DNA from: Myroides sp. N17-2
GTDB lineage: Bacteria > Bacteroidota > Bacteroidia > Flavobacteriales > Flavobacteriaceae
DNA length: 64,000 bases
Assembly (NCBI RefSeq): GCF_002286775.1
Contig: NZ_NSGJ01000004.1
Location: forward strand, 1-64,000
Reading direction: 5' to 3'
The position numbers were made by a program, and so were the translations under genes. Below the pieces are notes generated by a model, which ran no database searches, was not told the origin of the DNA, and saw nothing but the letters and a program-made list of their open reading frames with translations. This document shows positions 27,344-35,125 of this stretch, piece after piece (position 1 is the stretch's first letter; every line of letters begins with the position of its first letter).

Positions 27344-28195
27344 TTACTTTAAATTAATGTACTCTATTACTTCTTCCCCCCTCTTAGATAGTTTAAACTT
27401 AGATTTATCCCCACTATTACCAAGTACTTCAAAAAAACCTAATTCTAAAAACCTACTTAAACCTTTAATAGAATTAGCTATATAAAATCCTTTCCTAATA
27501 GAACTAACGCATTTGACAAAATCTTCTTTTAACTCTTCTTTTAAAAGTATAGAGTAGTACTTTTCTACGTTAGAATCATTACTTTTCAATTTTGATAATT
27601 CTTGCTCAACAACTTTATACTTTGTGTCAAGCTCTTTAAACATATTATCTTTATCCTGTATATCTTTAATAAGTCTGTTTTTTTCCTCCTTTATAACATT
27701 ATAATCCAATATATTAGTTCTTTCCGAAATCAATTCTTTCTCTGATTTTTCACTTTTTTCCTCCGCTCTATATCTCTTTTCTTTCTCTGATTCTAAATCT
27801 GATTCCATTTTCTCTATCCTAGTCAAAGCAATTTGATAAGTATCCTTTGTAACAATAGAGCTTTTATCAGTCACTTTATAAATCCAAGGAGTAAGATTTC
27901 TTTCAAAGCCGTTTACAATTAATCTTGATAAATTCAATAAGATATACGTTGCCAACAACACTGCAAAAGTATAGAGGACATTATACCCAACATTCTCCCA
28001 AAAAGGATTTTTTCCAAAATATTCTGAAATCAAACGTAACTTATCATCCATAGTACAATCCTTATCGAAATTGAATACCATATAAACAACATACCAATTA
28101 CGTATTAACCATACAACGGCATAAGTTCCTAAGAAGGGGTTTCGTGTTTTTTCTTTTATATTATCTGTAAACGAAACAAAGAAGTCTTTTATCAT
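27344..28195 (-). CDS. Two-helix membrane protein with coiled coil
   Basis: 283 aa. The N-terminal region (FFVSFTDNIKEKTRNPFLGTYAVVWLIRNW) continues into a first hydrophobic segment; a second follows at about residues 68-90 (VLYTFAVLLATYILLNLSRL). Residues ~125-205 are a long charged coiled coil rich in Glu and Lys. The last ~75 residues (YYSILLKEELKEDFVKCV...FKLSKRGEEVIEYINLK) look like a winged-helix-type domain. I do not recognise a named family. The layout of membrane anchor, coiled coil and C-terminal domain suggests a membrane-tethered sensor or effector. No partner gene is adjacent. Confidence 0.7.
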   Translation of the reverse strand: MIKDFFVSFTDNIKEKTRNPFLGTYAVVWLIRNWYVVYMVFNFDKDCTMDDKLRLISEYFGKNPFWENVGYNVLYTFAVLLATYILLNLSRLIVNGFERNLTPWIYKVTDKSSIVTKDTYQIALTRIEKMESDLESEKEKRYRAEEKSEKSEKELISERTNILDYNVIKEEKNRLIKDIQDKDNMFKELDTKYKVVEQELSKLKSNDSNVEKYYSILLKEELKEDFVKCVSSIRKGFYIANSIKGLSRFLELGFFEVLGNSGDKSKFKLSKRGEEVIEYINLK

Positions 28196-28406
28196 TCTAA
28201 ACTAATTTATTGCACAAAGATAAACTATAATCAACTCATAGTCTGCGACACTAAATAGCAACTTTACCATTAGTCCTGAAAAACTTTATCTGACACGCAA
28301 AGTATTGCGTCTCTACTGTATATAACGGATGTACCAACAATAACACCCCACCTCTACCTAATACCGTAGGCAAAAACCATTAACCGTAAACCAAAAATTC
28401 CTAATT
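28196..28406. other. Intergenic region with repeat copy C
   Basis: Contains a short palindrome (ACGCAAAGTATTGCGT near 28297-28312). At 28357-28425 there is a diverged copy of the repeat seen at 2702 and 7985 (CCTAATACCGTAGGCAA, then repeated AATTCCTAATT words) that runs into the 3' end of the Nudix gene. Confidence 0.55.
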
Positions 28407-28904
28407 CTAAATTCCTAATTCCTCATTAGCTATCTCCTCCTTCATCTCCAACAAATTCAACTCACCATCATATAAAGCGTGAAACACAAAAGGCTTACCC
28501 TCTAAGATATACTTATAGATAAACCAATCCGTCTTTGGGGTTGGTACATTTAGCAAGTTCTCATACGCTATCCACTCTAAAGTTCCCTCATTACATTCAG
28601 GAGGAGTGACAGCATCGATATCAGCTACATACACATAGCTTAACCAATTATACTTGGTAGGAGAAGTCTCCGTCAGTATTCCACAGAACTTTACCTTATC
28701 CACTCTTATTCCTGTCTCCTCAAAAGTCTCACGGATAACACCTTCCTCAGGAGTTTCGTATGGTTCTATTTTCCCTCCTACAGGAGTATAAGTATCTTTA
28801 TTGGGTTCTTTTAGTCGCTTAAGAAGCATAAAGTTATTGCCATTGCGAAGCACACACAGTGTTGCTATTCTTTTTATTCCTAACGGAACAGCAGTTGTAC
28901 TCAT
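28407..28904 (-). CDS. Nudix hydrolase
   Basis: 165 aa. The Nudix box is complete: GGKIEPYETPEEGVIRETFE followed directly by ETGI, matching GX5EX7REUXEEXGU. It begins IKRIATLCVLRNGNNFMLLKR, the usual first strands of the fold. It should hydrolyse a nucleoside diphosphate linked to another moiety with Mg2+; an 8-oxo-dGTPase/MutT-like role is possible but the substrate cannot be read. The start lies 1 nt after the stop of the acetyltransferase-like gene, so the two form an operon. Confidence 0.92.
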   Translation of the reverse strand: MSTTAVPLGIKRIATLCVLRNGNNFMLLKRLKEPNKDTYTPVGGKIEPYETPEEGVIRETFEETGIRVDKVKFCGILTETSPTKYNWLSYVYVADIDAVTPPECNEGTLEWIAYENLLNVPTPKTDWFIYKYILEGKPFVFHALYDGELNLLEMKEEIANEELGI

Positions 28905-28905
28905 C

Positions 28906-29532
28906 TTATTGCTCGTTTAATAATTCTTGAAAGCGCTCTACGAATTGGCTTACGTGATATCCATCCATCAGCGCGTGGTGCCCATGTATAGATACCGCCA
29001 TACGCTTACGTCCATTCTCCTCTACTACTTTTCCAAAAGAAATCTTAGGACAGCTATCCGGAAAATCATAGTTGCGTGCATGACTCATACTCGTAAAATC
29101 AAGCCATGGCAAAGCTGATATATGCAGTACATTCTCACTATTAGACGCAGGTAATAATGTATTAGACGATTACACACTCTCTATCTCTTTCTTCGCTTCT
29201 GTAAAGAATATTTCTCTATCAGTGTAATAGTTCATATACGCAAACCCAAAAGTACCATTAGGTCTATTTATAGTAGGCGAAGCATGTACTTCCTCATATA
29301 GATATACTTTATTATCAACTATCCTATATCTAAACGCTTCTACTTCATTGGTTGCTCTAAGTGCATCGTATAGATAAGTTAAAAAGAAAGAATCACCATT
29401 ATCTTTTGCTTTTTTATAAGCCATCGTACAATCTACTTGTACCGTAATACCAAAGAATGGCTCTGTAAACTTCGTAAAAAAGGCATATTGTTCTCTCCTT
29501 TCCCATAGAGCAGTATCAATCTTAGTTCTCAT
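28906..29532 (-). pseudogene. Chloramphenicol acetyltransferase-like gene with in-frame stop
   Basis: Read through one TAA codon (about 29164-29166, after ...KKEIESV), the frame gives ~208 aa, the length of a type-A chloramphenicol acetyltransferase. Upstream part: MRTKIDTALWERREQYAFF, VQVDCTMAYKK, ASPTINRPNGTFGFAYMNY. Downstream part, same frame: LPWLDFTSMSHARNYD, PKISFGKV and the catalytic motif HHALMDGYH. There is no frameshift; only the TAA interrupts, so the active-site half is cut off. It has its own promoter box (29560-29567), and the Nudix gene follows at 1 nt. Recent nonsense mutation, sequencing error or readthrough are all possible. CAT-fold enzymes can acetylate other substrates. 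Confidence 0.85.
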
Positions 29533-29559
29533 ATTTTGTTGTGTTGTTATTATTCTCAG

Positions 29560-29567
29560 CAAAAGTA
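29560..29567 (-). promoter_or_regulatory. -7 box TACTTTTG of the acetyltransferase-like gene
   Basis: Exact TAnnTTTG on the minus strand, about 28 nt before ATG 29532. It excludes the longer frame opening at 29631. Confidence 0.65.
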
Positions 29568-29610
29568 TAGGGAATACTTTTAATATTGAAAGACTTTTGT
29601 CTATATGACG

Positions 29611-29830
29611 GCAATCAACCCATCTTGTCAATCAAAAAAAACCTTTTTTGATTATCAAACGACTTTGTCGTTCATTTATGCGCATCAAACCATCTTGTCA
29701 ATCAAAAACACCCCATTTTGATTGACAAACAACTTTGTCGTTCATTTTTGCGCATCAAAACACATTGTCAATCAAAATCACCTCTTTTTGATTGACAAAC
29801 GACTATATCATTCATTTATGCAAATCAAAA
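29611..29830. repeat. Three tandem 70-bp repeats
   Basis: Units at 29611-29680, 29681-29750 and 29751-29820 follow at exactly 70 bp, with the start of a fourth at 29821-29830. Each contains a 13-bp inverted repeat TTGTCAATCAAAA / TTTTGATTGACAA (perfect in units 2 and 3, e.g. 29695-29707 with 29716-29728; one change in unit 1). Units 1 and 2 also have an inner hairpin of type ACGACTTTGTCGT. The array lies in the divergent gap between the acetyltransferase-like gene and the DUF4349 gene. Confidence 0.92.
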
Positions 29831-29955
29831 CACTACTATCACAAATTACAATAATCCGCAGTTAACCAACATTCCTAACTACACTCCCTCCTCCCTATAA
29901 TCAGTGATTTAGAACAATATTTAAACCTCTTTTACATTATATAACTAACATCCAT

Positions 29956-29963
29956 TACATTTG
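29956..29963 (+). promoter_or_regulatory. -7 box TACATTTG of the DUF4349 gene
   Basis: Exact consensus, ending 21 nt before ATG 29985. The TTG at 29961 lies inside the box and is therefore not a start. Confidence 0.65.
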
Positions 29964-29984
29964 TCTATAAAAACATCAAATACT

Positions 29985-30836
29985 ATGAAAAAGACACTCA
30001 AGCTATTAACCTTAATGCTATTCGTAACAATAGCCTCTTGCTCTAAGTCAGCAGAGCTTGGAGAACCTTCATCTGTTGCGTTAGAAAATATTAGTACCAC
30101 AGATGCTGCTGCTGAAGCTGCAAGTGACAACACTACGGAAGTTAAACAAAATCAAGATACAGCTGAAGAAGTAACAGCTCCTGAACGCATGATCGTGAAG
30201 CAAGGAAGCATACGCTTTGAAACTTCTAATGCTCAAGAAACGAGAAAAAACATTGCTACAAGTATTAAAAAACTAAACGGATACCTATCACAAGATAGCT
30301 CTACAGTATATGGCAATCAAACAGAATATACTATAGAAATACGTGTCCCTACTAAGAACTTCGAAACTTTATTAGAAGGTGTAACTGCCACTGCTACTAA
30401 AGTAGACAACAAAAATATCAGTGCCTTAGATGTAACAGAAGAGTTCATTGATGTAGAAGCGAGAATCAAAACAAAAAAGGAAATAGAAGAACGCTATAAG
30501 GAGTTGCTAAAACGAGCGAATTCTATCGAGGATATTCTAAAAATAGAAAGTGAATTAGGAACTTTAAGAGCAGATATAGAATCGTTCGAAGGACGTCTAA
30601 AGTACCTAAAGAGTAGAGTTTCTCTAAGTACACTTTCTGTTACTTTTTACGAAAAAGGAGAGTCTACCACAGGCTTTGGATACGAGATCTCATCAGCATT
30701 TGGCTCAGGTTGGGAGAATCTATTATCATTTGTCATCGGAATATTCTATATATGGCCATTCATCCTTATCGGTACAGGACTATTCTTTGTGATAAGACGC
30801 ATCCGAAAACGCAGAAAACAGAATAAAATAAATTAG
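29985..30836 (+). CDS. DUF4349 lipoprotein
   Basis: 283 aa from ATG 29985. Signal peptide with lipobox TIASC (Cys at about 19), then a low-complexity Ser/Thr/Glu linker. The DUF4349 domain follows (ERMIVKQGSIRFETSN, YTIEIRVPTKNFETLLEG, a coiled-coil stretch near EERYKELLKRANSIEDILKI, and SLSTLSVTFYEK). A C-terminal membrane helix (LLSFVIGIFYIWPFILIGTG) precedes a basic tail. DUF4349 proteins are envelope proteins of unknown function. Single gene with its own promoter and terminator. Confidence 0.88.
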   Translation: MKKTLKLLTLMLFVTIASCSKSAELGEPSSVALENISTTDAAAEAASDNTTEVKQNQDTAEEVTAPERMIVKQGSIRFETSNAQETRKNIATSIKKLNGYLSQDSSTVYGNQTEYTIEIRVPTKNFETLLEGVTATATKVDNKNISALDVTEEFIDVEARIKTKKEIEERYKELLKRANSIEDILKIESELGTLRADIESFEGRLKYLKSRVSLSTLSVTFYEKGESTTGFGYEISSAFGSGWENLLSFVIGIFYIWPFILIGTGLFFVIRRIRKRRKQNKIN

Positions 30837-30846
30837 TCATAAAACC

Positions 30847-30880
30847 AACGCCCTTCTGATATGGAAGGGCGTTTTGTTTT
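30847..30880 (+). terminator. Terminator of the DUF4349 gene
   Basis: Perfect 10-bp stem AACGCCCTTC with GAAGGGCGTT, loop TGATATG, then TTGTTTT. It separates this gene from the convergent lipoprotein gene at 30889. Confidence 0.85.
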
Positions 30881-30888
30881 ATAAGACA

Positions 30889-32118
30889 TTAGCCCACAGG
30901 CTGTACATAGTTCTTATCATACTCGACTACTCTGTCCCAAAACTCTTTAAGCCCCTTATATCCATAATAATCGTTCTTACTAAATTCTTCTCTAAGATCA
31001 TATAACTTACCATCTACTTTGGTTTTGAACCATATAGCTACTACACAGTCGTCAGTATCTCCTTTAATTCTTCTTATTATCTCAAAGAAATAGGCAAATG
31101 CACGAGCATCATACTCATACATATCCGAAGACATCCCTCCGATATTCGCTAAATAAATATCCAAATCATTTAAGTGTTTTTCCTGATCATAAGAAACCAG
31201 TACATCCATAAGAACTGGAGATAAAACTAACTTTCCTTGGCCATCTATAGTTGAAAAAAGATCATTATAATAATCCATCTGTTTATCGAACTTATCCAAA
31301 TCTCCATTCACATCAAACCTAACCTTATCTATAGCCCACTTTATCAACTCTTTGTCCTCAGTATATCCATATCTAAACAACAGATTCTCTAAGAAGTCAA
31401 CATCGTTCTTTTTAAGCCACTCAAAGCTTTGTCTATTGTTATTAAACAGATACTTGTTATAATGTCCAATTCTCTCATAGATAGACTTGCGCACTTTATC
31501 ACTTAGCATATCCTTAAACCAATGATCCAAATTACCTTTACCTTCTAACGTTCTCTTCTTATTCACTTCATCCTCCAACAAGGCTAAACTAGGATAATCA
31601 TTGCGGTAATCAACTAACTGCAATAAACAGAAAGGCTGAGTTACAAATTTTTTGTTATTCACCACAGTCAAATCGTAATTATACTCATCTATCACCGCAG
31701 ATAAAAAAGGTGTTTCAAAATACTCTCCGTCTAATGCGTCAATATAAATAGGAGTAACATGCTCATAATTACCATGTACACCACCTCTTTTATACTTAAA
31801 AATCTTAGCCAACCTATCATTGAAAGCACGCTCAGACAGAAACTTATAATCAACTGTCTTGAGATACTCATACATTAAATCAACTTGAATATCAAATTTC
31901 TTTATTCCAATGATCTCTCTATCATAACTATCATCAAGTATAGCATTCAAATCATTAGACAACATCTCATACATCACCGCATTCTTAGCTCTATCTATGC
32001 CTGCTAGACTATCAAACTTAGCAGTGTACAAACCTTCTGTTTGCGCTTCTTTATCCTTACAACTAACGAATACTGTCAAACACATTATTATGACAACTAA
32101 TAAATATCTATTCTTCAT
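30889..32118 (-). CDS. Predicted lipoprotein of unknown function
   Basis: 409 aa. The signal peptide ends in lipobox VFVSC (Cys at about 20). The rest is a large mostly helical soluble domain with many Tyr and Asp residues and no motif I recognise. Notable segments are FKYKRGGVHGNYEHVTPIYI and MSSDMYEYDARAFAYFFEII. It is probably attached to the periplasmic or outer-membrane side. The start (ATG 32118) overlaps the end of a decayed frame upstream (32108-32360), which suggests that it was once the second gene of an operon. Confidence 0.7.
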   Translation of the reverse strand: MKNRYLLVVIIMCLTVFVSCKDKEAQTEGLYTAKFDSLAGIDRAKNAVMYEMLSNDLNAILDDSYDREIIGIKKFDIQVDLMYEYLKTVDYKFLSERAFNDRLAKIFKYKRGGVHGNYEHVTPIYIDALDGEYFETPFLSAVIDEYNYDLTVVNNKKFVTQPFCLLQLVDYRNDYPSLALLEDEVNKKRTLEGKGNLDHWFKDMLSDKVRKSIYERIGHYNKYLFNNNRQSFEWLKKNDVDFLENLLFRYGYTEDKELIKWAIDKVRFDVNGDLDKFDKQMDYYNDLFSTIDGQGKLVLSPVLMDVLVSYDQEKHLNDLDIYLANIGGMSSDMYEYDARAFAYFFEIIRRIKGDTDDCVVAIWFKTKVDGKLYDLREEFSKNDYYGYKGLKEFWDRVVEYDKNYVQPVG

Positions 32119-32360
32119 CTATTTTATTTTTTTGTACTAACTGATGTAGTTGTTTCATTACTTTATCTACCTCCTTGACTTTCCTATCCATATTATCATT
32201 ATCTGTTATAAATGACACAGGTCCTCTACCCCATAACTTAAACAGTTACTTTCGTATTGATGTCAACTGATTACTATATACATCAGGATCATATAACTCA
32301 ATGTCAACACTATATCTTCAACACCCTTTATATCACTCCACTTCAGATAGACATTCAAAC
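32108..32360 (-). pseudogene. Remnant of a decayed gene
   Basis: On the minus strand one frame reads SVDIELYDPDVYSNQLTSIRK, then TAA, then LFKLWGRGPVSFITDNDN... ending QKNKIDEE at TAG 32108. Further upstream the +1 frame reads LKWSDIKGVEDIV, so at least one frameshift and one stop interrupt what looks like coding sequence. The end overlaps the next gene's start by 11 nt, as in an operon. I cannot name the parent protein. This could instead be chance protein-like text. Confidence 0.45.
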
Positions 32361-32377
32361 AAAATAAAAACAAAACT

Positions 32378-33475
32378 CTACTTCATCAACGCTCTCAATT
32401 GTTCCTCGAAGTTCTCTTCTAACCCTTGATCAAATATCTTTAGCACTCTGCCTTGTGGATTAAATAATACATAATAAGGAGTTCCTCTCATTCTATACTT
32501 AGCTATGGTTGAACTCATCATTCCTTTTTTATCCCAAACAATTACTCCCTTATCTCCTTTTAAATCTTTATACTGTTTTGCACTAACTAAATCATTATCT
32601 ATACAATAAGTCACATGCACTAGCTTATCCTCTAATGCTTCCGTTATCTTAGTCGTTATAGGAACAGCCTGACGACAAAACCAACAATATGGAGAAGAAA
32701 AGTCAAGTAACACATACTGACCTTTAAAATTGTCACTAAACTTACTCTCTTTTGGGTTTAAATCTAAAGCTATAAAATCATAATACTTATCCCCTTTCAT
32801 TAGTGGTTCTCTATCTAACAAGGTTTTTAAAAATACTACTGCATCAGTATTTAGATATTGGTTATCCACTAAATTATACAGTTCTTTATAATGATCAATG
32901 TTGTCATCATTAATTATAAACCCCAATATATAACGTCCATAATCAGTATTAATATTTTTCTTTAGAAACTCATAATCTAAGTCTTTGATATTTTGTTCTA
33001 TACCTAAATATTCCTCCTTGTAAGAAGCCATCGCACTGTCTTGAGACATCCCTTCTTCTACAAGTTTAGATATTTTACTTTCTATAACATCTCGTGCTGT
33101 TCTAACATCTTTAGTTAACAACACACTCTCATATCTTAAACCATCATAAGCAGATCCCTTCGCTTGTAGATATTTTAAATTATTTACATTACCTTCAATA
33201 GTAACAGACTCATTCCCCAAGAAAAAAGAAGTGTACTTAAAATCTTCTCCATTCTTGATAAACAAATAGACGGAAGTAGGTGCTTTAATAATCTGAGTTT
33301 CTACTTCAAATATTCCATCTACTGCATTAAACTCTATTTCTAGCTTATCAAAAGAAAGGCTTAAAGTAGCCTCATTAGGGATCCCTTCTATCTTACCCTT
33401 TATTCTAAGTTTATCTTGTGCTATTACTCCTACTGAACAAAACAATAAAAGCATATATATTAACTTATTAGTCAT
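32378..33475 (-). CDS. TlpA-like disulfide reductase with DUF4369-type N terminus
   Basis: 365 aa with an N-terminal signal peptide (LLLFCSVGVIAQ). Residues ~22-120 are a beta domain of DUF4369 type (LRIKGKIEGIPNEATLSLS). The C-terminal ~130 residues are a thioredoxin fold: GQYVLLDFSSPYCWFCRQAVP carries a C-W-F-C redox pair (about residue 260), and RGTPYYVLFNPQGRVL has the cis-Pro. It is likely a periplasmic thiol-disulfide reductase. Such proteins are abundant in flavobacteria and usually have no assigned substrate. Single gene followed by a decayed frame and another lipoprotein gene. Confidence 0.88.
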   Translation of the reverse strand: MTNKLIYMLLLFCSVGVIAQDKLRIKGKIEGIPNEATLSLSFDKLEIEFNAVDGIFEVETQIIKAPTSVYLFIKNGEDFKYTSFFLGNESVTIEGNVNNLKYLQAKGSAYDGLRYESVLLTKDVRTARDVIESKISKLVEEGMSQDSAMASYKEEYLGIEQNIKDLDYEFLKKNINTDYGRYILGFIINDDNIDHYKELYNLVDNQYLNTDAVVFLKTLLDREPLMKGDKYYDFIALDLNPKESKFSDNFKGQYVLLDFSSPYCWFCRQAVPITTKITEALEDKLVHVTYCIDNDLVSAKQYKDLKGDKGVIVWDKKGMMSSTIAKYRMRGTPYYVLFNPQGRVLKIFDQGLEENFEEQLRALMK

Positions 33476-33806
33476 AATCTAATCCATTTGTCTAGCTAAG
33501 ATAACAAAACATTAGAAAAATAAATATCATAAATCAAACGGTTATAACAGTATCACATTAAACATAAAATCCACATTAGCCTAAAAAGGGGGTGGTCGGC
33601 TTGTGGTCGGCATATGATAGGCTTGTGGTCGGCTTAAAACATACTATTTTAAGCCTATCATATACCGATAACTTAACTACCACTTACTGACCATTACCTA
33701 ATTAAATCAATAAGAACAATATTTCTTTACGATGCTGTGAATAGAGTTTTTTATAAACATAGTATTCGAAAAAGGAAAGGATAATCAGAATTAAATTAGC
33801 TAAAAT
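33476..33806. other. Non-coding region with element 2
   Basis: About 330 bases without a gene. Apart from the 11-bp repeat array (33592-33663) it is AT-rich. The promoter of the acyl-CoA dehydrogenase follows at 33806-33836. Confidence 0.55.
33592..33663. repeat. 11-bp repeat array with inverted arm (element 2)
   Basis: Four direct 11-bp units: GTGGTCGGCTT (33592), GTGGTCGGCAT (33603), ATGATAGGCTT (33614) and GTGGTCGGCTT (33625). After a 15-nt spacer, AAGCCTATCATAT (33651-33663) is the exact inverse of 33612-33624, i.e. of the third, divergent unit and its flank. The design parallels element 1 at 9063-9135 (four 11-bp units, one variant matched by an inverted arm), although the sequences are unrelated. 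Confidence 0.85.
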
Positions 33807-33836
33807 TTGGTCAACTCAGAATATTGTCTATATTTG
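33806..33836 (+). promoter_or_regulatory. Promoter of the acyl-CoA dehydrogenase gene
   Basis: TTTG at 33806-33809 and TATATTTG at 33829-33836, 19 bp apart, a near-ideal Bacteroidota promoter. A TTG in the first element opens a longer frame, which is therefore not the start. Confidence 0.85.
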
Positions 33837-33863
33837 TTAGACAACCAAAAAAAATATTGCTTT

Positions 33864-35042
33864 ATGAAACCAGATTTATTCCAAGCACCAGATTATTACC
33901 TATTAGACGACTTGCTAACAGATGAGCATAAGTTGATTAGAGATACAGCTAGAGCATGGGTAAAGAGAGAAGTTAGCCCTATAATTGAAGACTTCGCTCA
34001 ACGTGCAGAATTTCCAAAACAGTTACTCCCAGGGTTAGCAGAGATAGGTGGATTCGGCCCATATATTCCTACAGAATATGGAGGTCCAGGTCTAGATCAG
34101 ATCTCTTACGGACTAATTATGCAAGAGATTGAAAGAGGTGATTCAGGTATCCGTTCTACATCTTCTGTACAATCTTCATTAGTAATGTATCCAATATGGA
34201 AATATGGAAATGAAGAACAACGTATGAAATACTTGCCTAAACTAGCAAGTGGAGAAATCATAGGATGTTTTGGACTAACAGAACCTGATCATGGATCTGA
34301 TCCAGGGGGTATGTTAAGTCACTTTAAAGATATGGGAGACCATTACCTACTTAATGGAGCAAAGATGTGGATTTCTAATGCCCCATTTGCGGATATCGCT
34401 GTGGTATGGGCTAAAAATGAAGAAGGACGTATCCATGGGCTTATCGTAGAGCGTGGTATGGCAGGATTCACTACTCCTGAAATACATGATAAATGGTCAC
34501 TAAGAGCTTCGGCTACAGGTGAGTTAATATTCGATAATGTCAAGGTTCCTAAAGAAAACTTACTTCCTAATAAATCAGGATTAGGTGCCCCTCTAGGGTG
34601 TCTTGATTCTGCTAGATATGGTATCGCTTGGGGGGCTATCGGGGCAGCAATGGACTGTTATGACACCGCGCTGCGCTACTCTAAAGAGCGCATACAGTTT
34701 GATAAACCTATCGGGGCTACTCAACTTCAACAAAAGAAATTAGCTGAAATGATCACAGAGATTACAAAGGCTCAATTACTAACATGGAGATTAGGAGTGC
34801 TTAAAAATGAAGAAAGAGCTACTTCTGCCCAAATCTCTATGGCAAAACGTAATAACGTAGCTATGGCATTAGACATCGCTCGTGAAGCTCGTCAGATGCT
34901 AGGTGGTATGGGTATCACTGGTGAGTATTCTATTATGCGTCACATGATGAACTTAGAGTCTGTAGTAACCTATGAGGGTACACATGATATACACCTGTTA
35001 ATCACAGGAATGGATGTGACAGGATTCGCAGCATTTAAATAA
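33864..35042 (+). CDS. gcdH: Glutaryl-CoA dehydrogenase-type acyl-CoA dehydrogenase
   Basis: 392 aa from ATG 33864, 28 nt after the promoter box. Acyl-CoA dehydrogenase fold with STSSVQSSLVMYPIWKYG, CFGLTEPDHGSDPGGM (FAD/substrate loop), MWISNAPFADI, RYGIAWGAIGAAMDCYDTA and RQMLGGMGITGEYSIMRH. The catalytic Glu lies in TYEGTHDIHLLI (~369). The VQSSLVM and YEGTHDIH combination is characteristic of glutaryl-CoA dehydrogenase, which oxidises and decarboxylates glutaryl-CoA to crotonyl-CoA in lysine and tryptophan breakdown. FAD enzyme, cytoplasmic. Single gene with its own terminator. Confidence 0.9.
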   Translation: MKPDLFQAPDYYLLDDLLTDEHKLIRDTARAWVKREVSPIIEDFAQRAEFPKQLLPGLAEIGGFGPYIPTEYGGPGLDQISYGLIMQEIERGDSGIRSTSSVQSSLVMYPIWKYGNEEQRMKYLPKLASGEIIGCFGLTEPDHGSDPGGMLSHFKDMGDHYLLNGAKMWISNAPFADIAVVWAKNEEGRIHGLIVERGMAGFTTPEIHDKWSLRASATGELIFDNVKVPKENLLPNKSGLGAPLGCLDSARYGIAWGAIGAAMDCYDTALRYSKERIQFDKPIGATQLQQKKLAEMITEITKAQLLTWRLGVLKNEERATSAQISMAKRNNVAMALDIAREARQMLGGMGITGEYSIMRHMMNLESVVTYEGTHDIHLLITGMDVTGFAAFK

Positions 35043-35072
35043 TAAAAAGAGTAATAGATAAACTTTATATAA

Positions 35073-35101
35073 AGAGCTTCGCCTTTCGGTGAAGCTTTTT
35101 T
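35073..35101 (+). terminator. Terminator of gcdH
   Basis: 9-bp stem AGCTTCGCC with GGTGAAGCT (one G-U pair), loop TTTC, then six T. The next promoter box starts immediately after it. Confidence 0.85.
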
Positions 35102-35108
35102 ACTTTTG
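35101..35108 (+). promoter_or_regulatory. -7 box TACTTTTG of the DUF3050 gene
   Basis: Exact consensus directly after the gcdH terminator, 17 nt before ATG 35126, giving a leader of only about a dozen nucleotides. Confidence 0.7.
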
Positions 35109-35125
35109 TACCAAATTAAGTAGAT

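Noticed and set aside
26485..29532. Defence island or mobile element
   Set aside because: Two unknown proteins, a Nudix hydrolase and a CAT-like gene stand near each other, but there is no nuclease, helicase, integrase, transposase or attachment-site duplication.
29611..29830. CRISPR array
   Set aside because: The whole 70-bp period is conserved, so there are no variable spacers, and there are no cas genes in the window.
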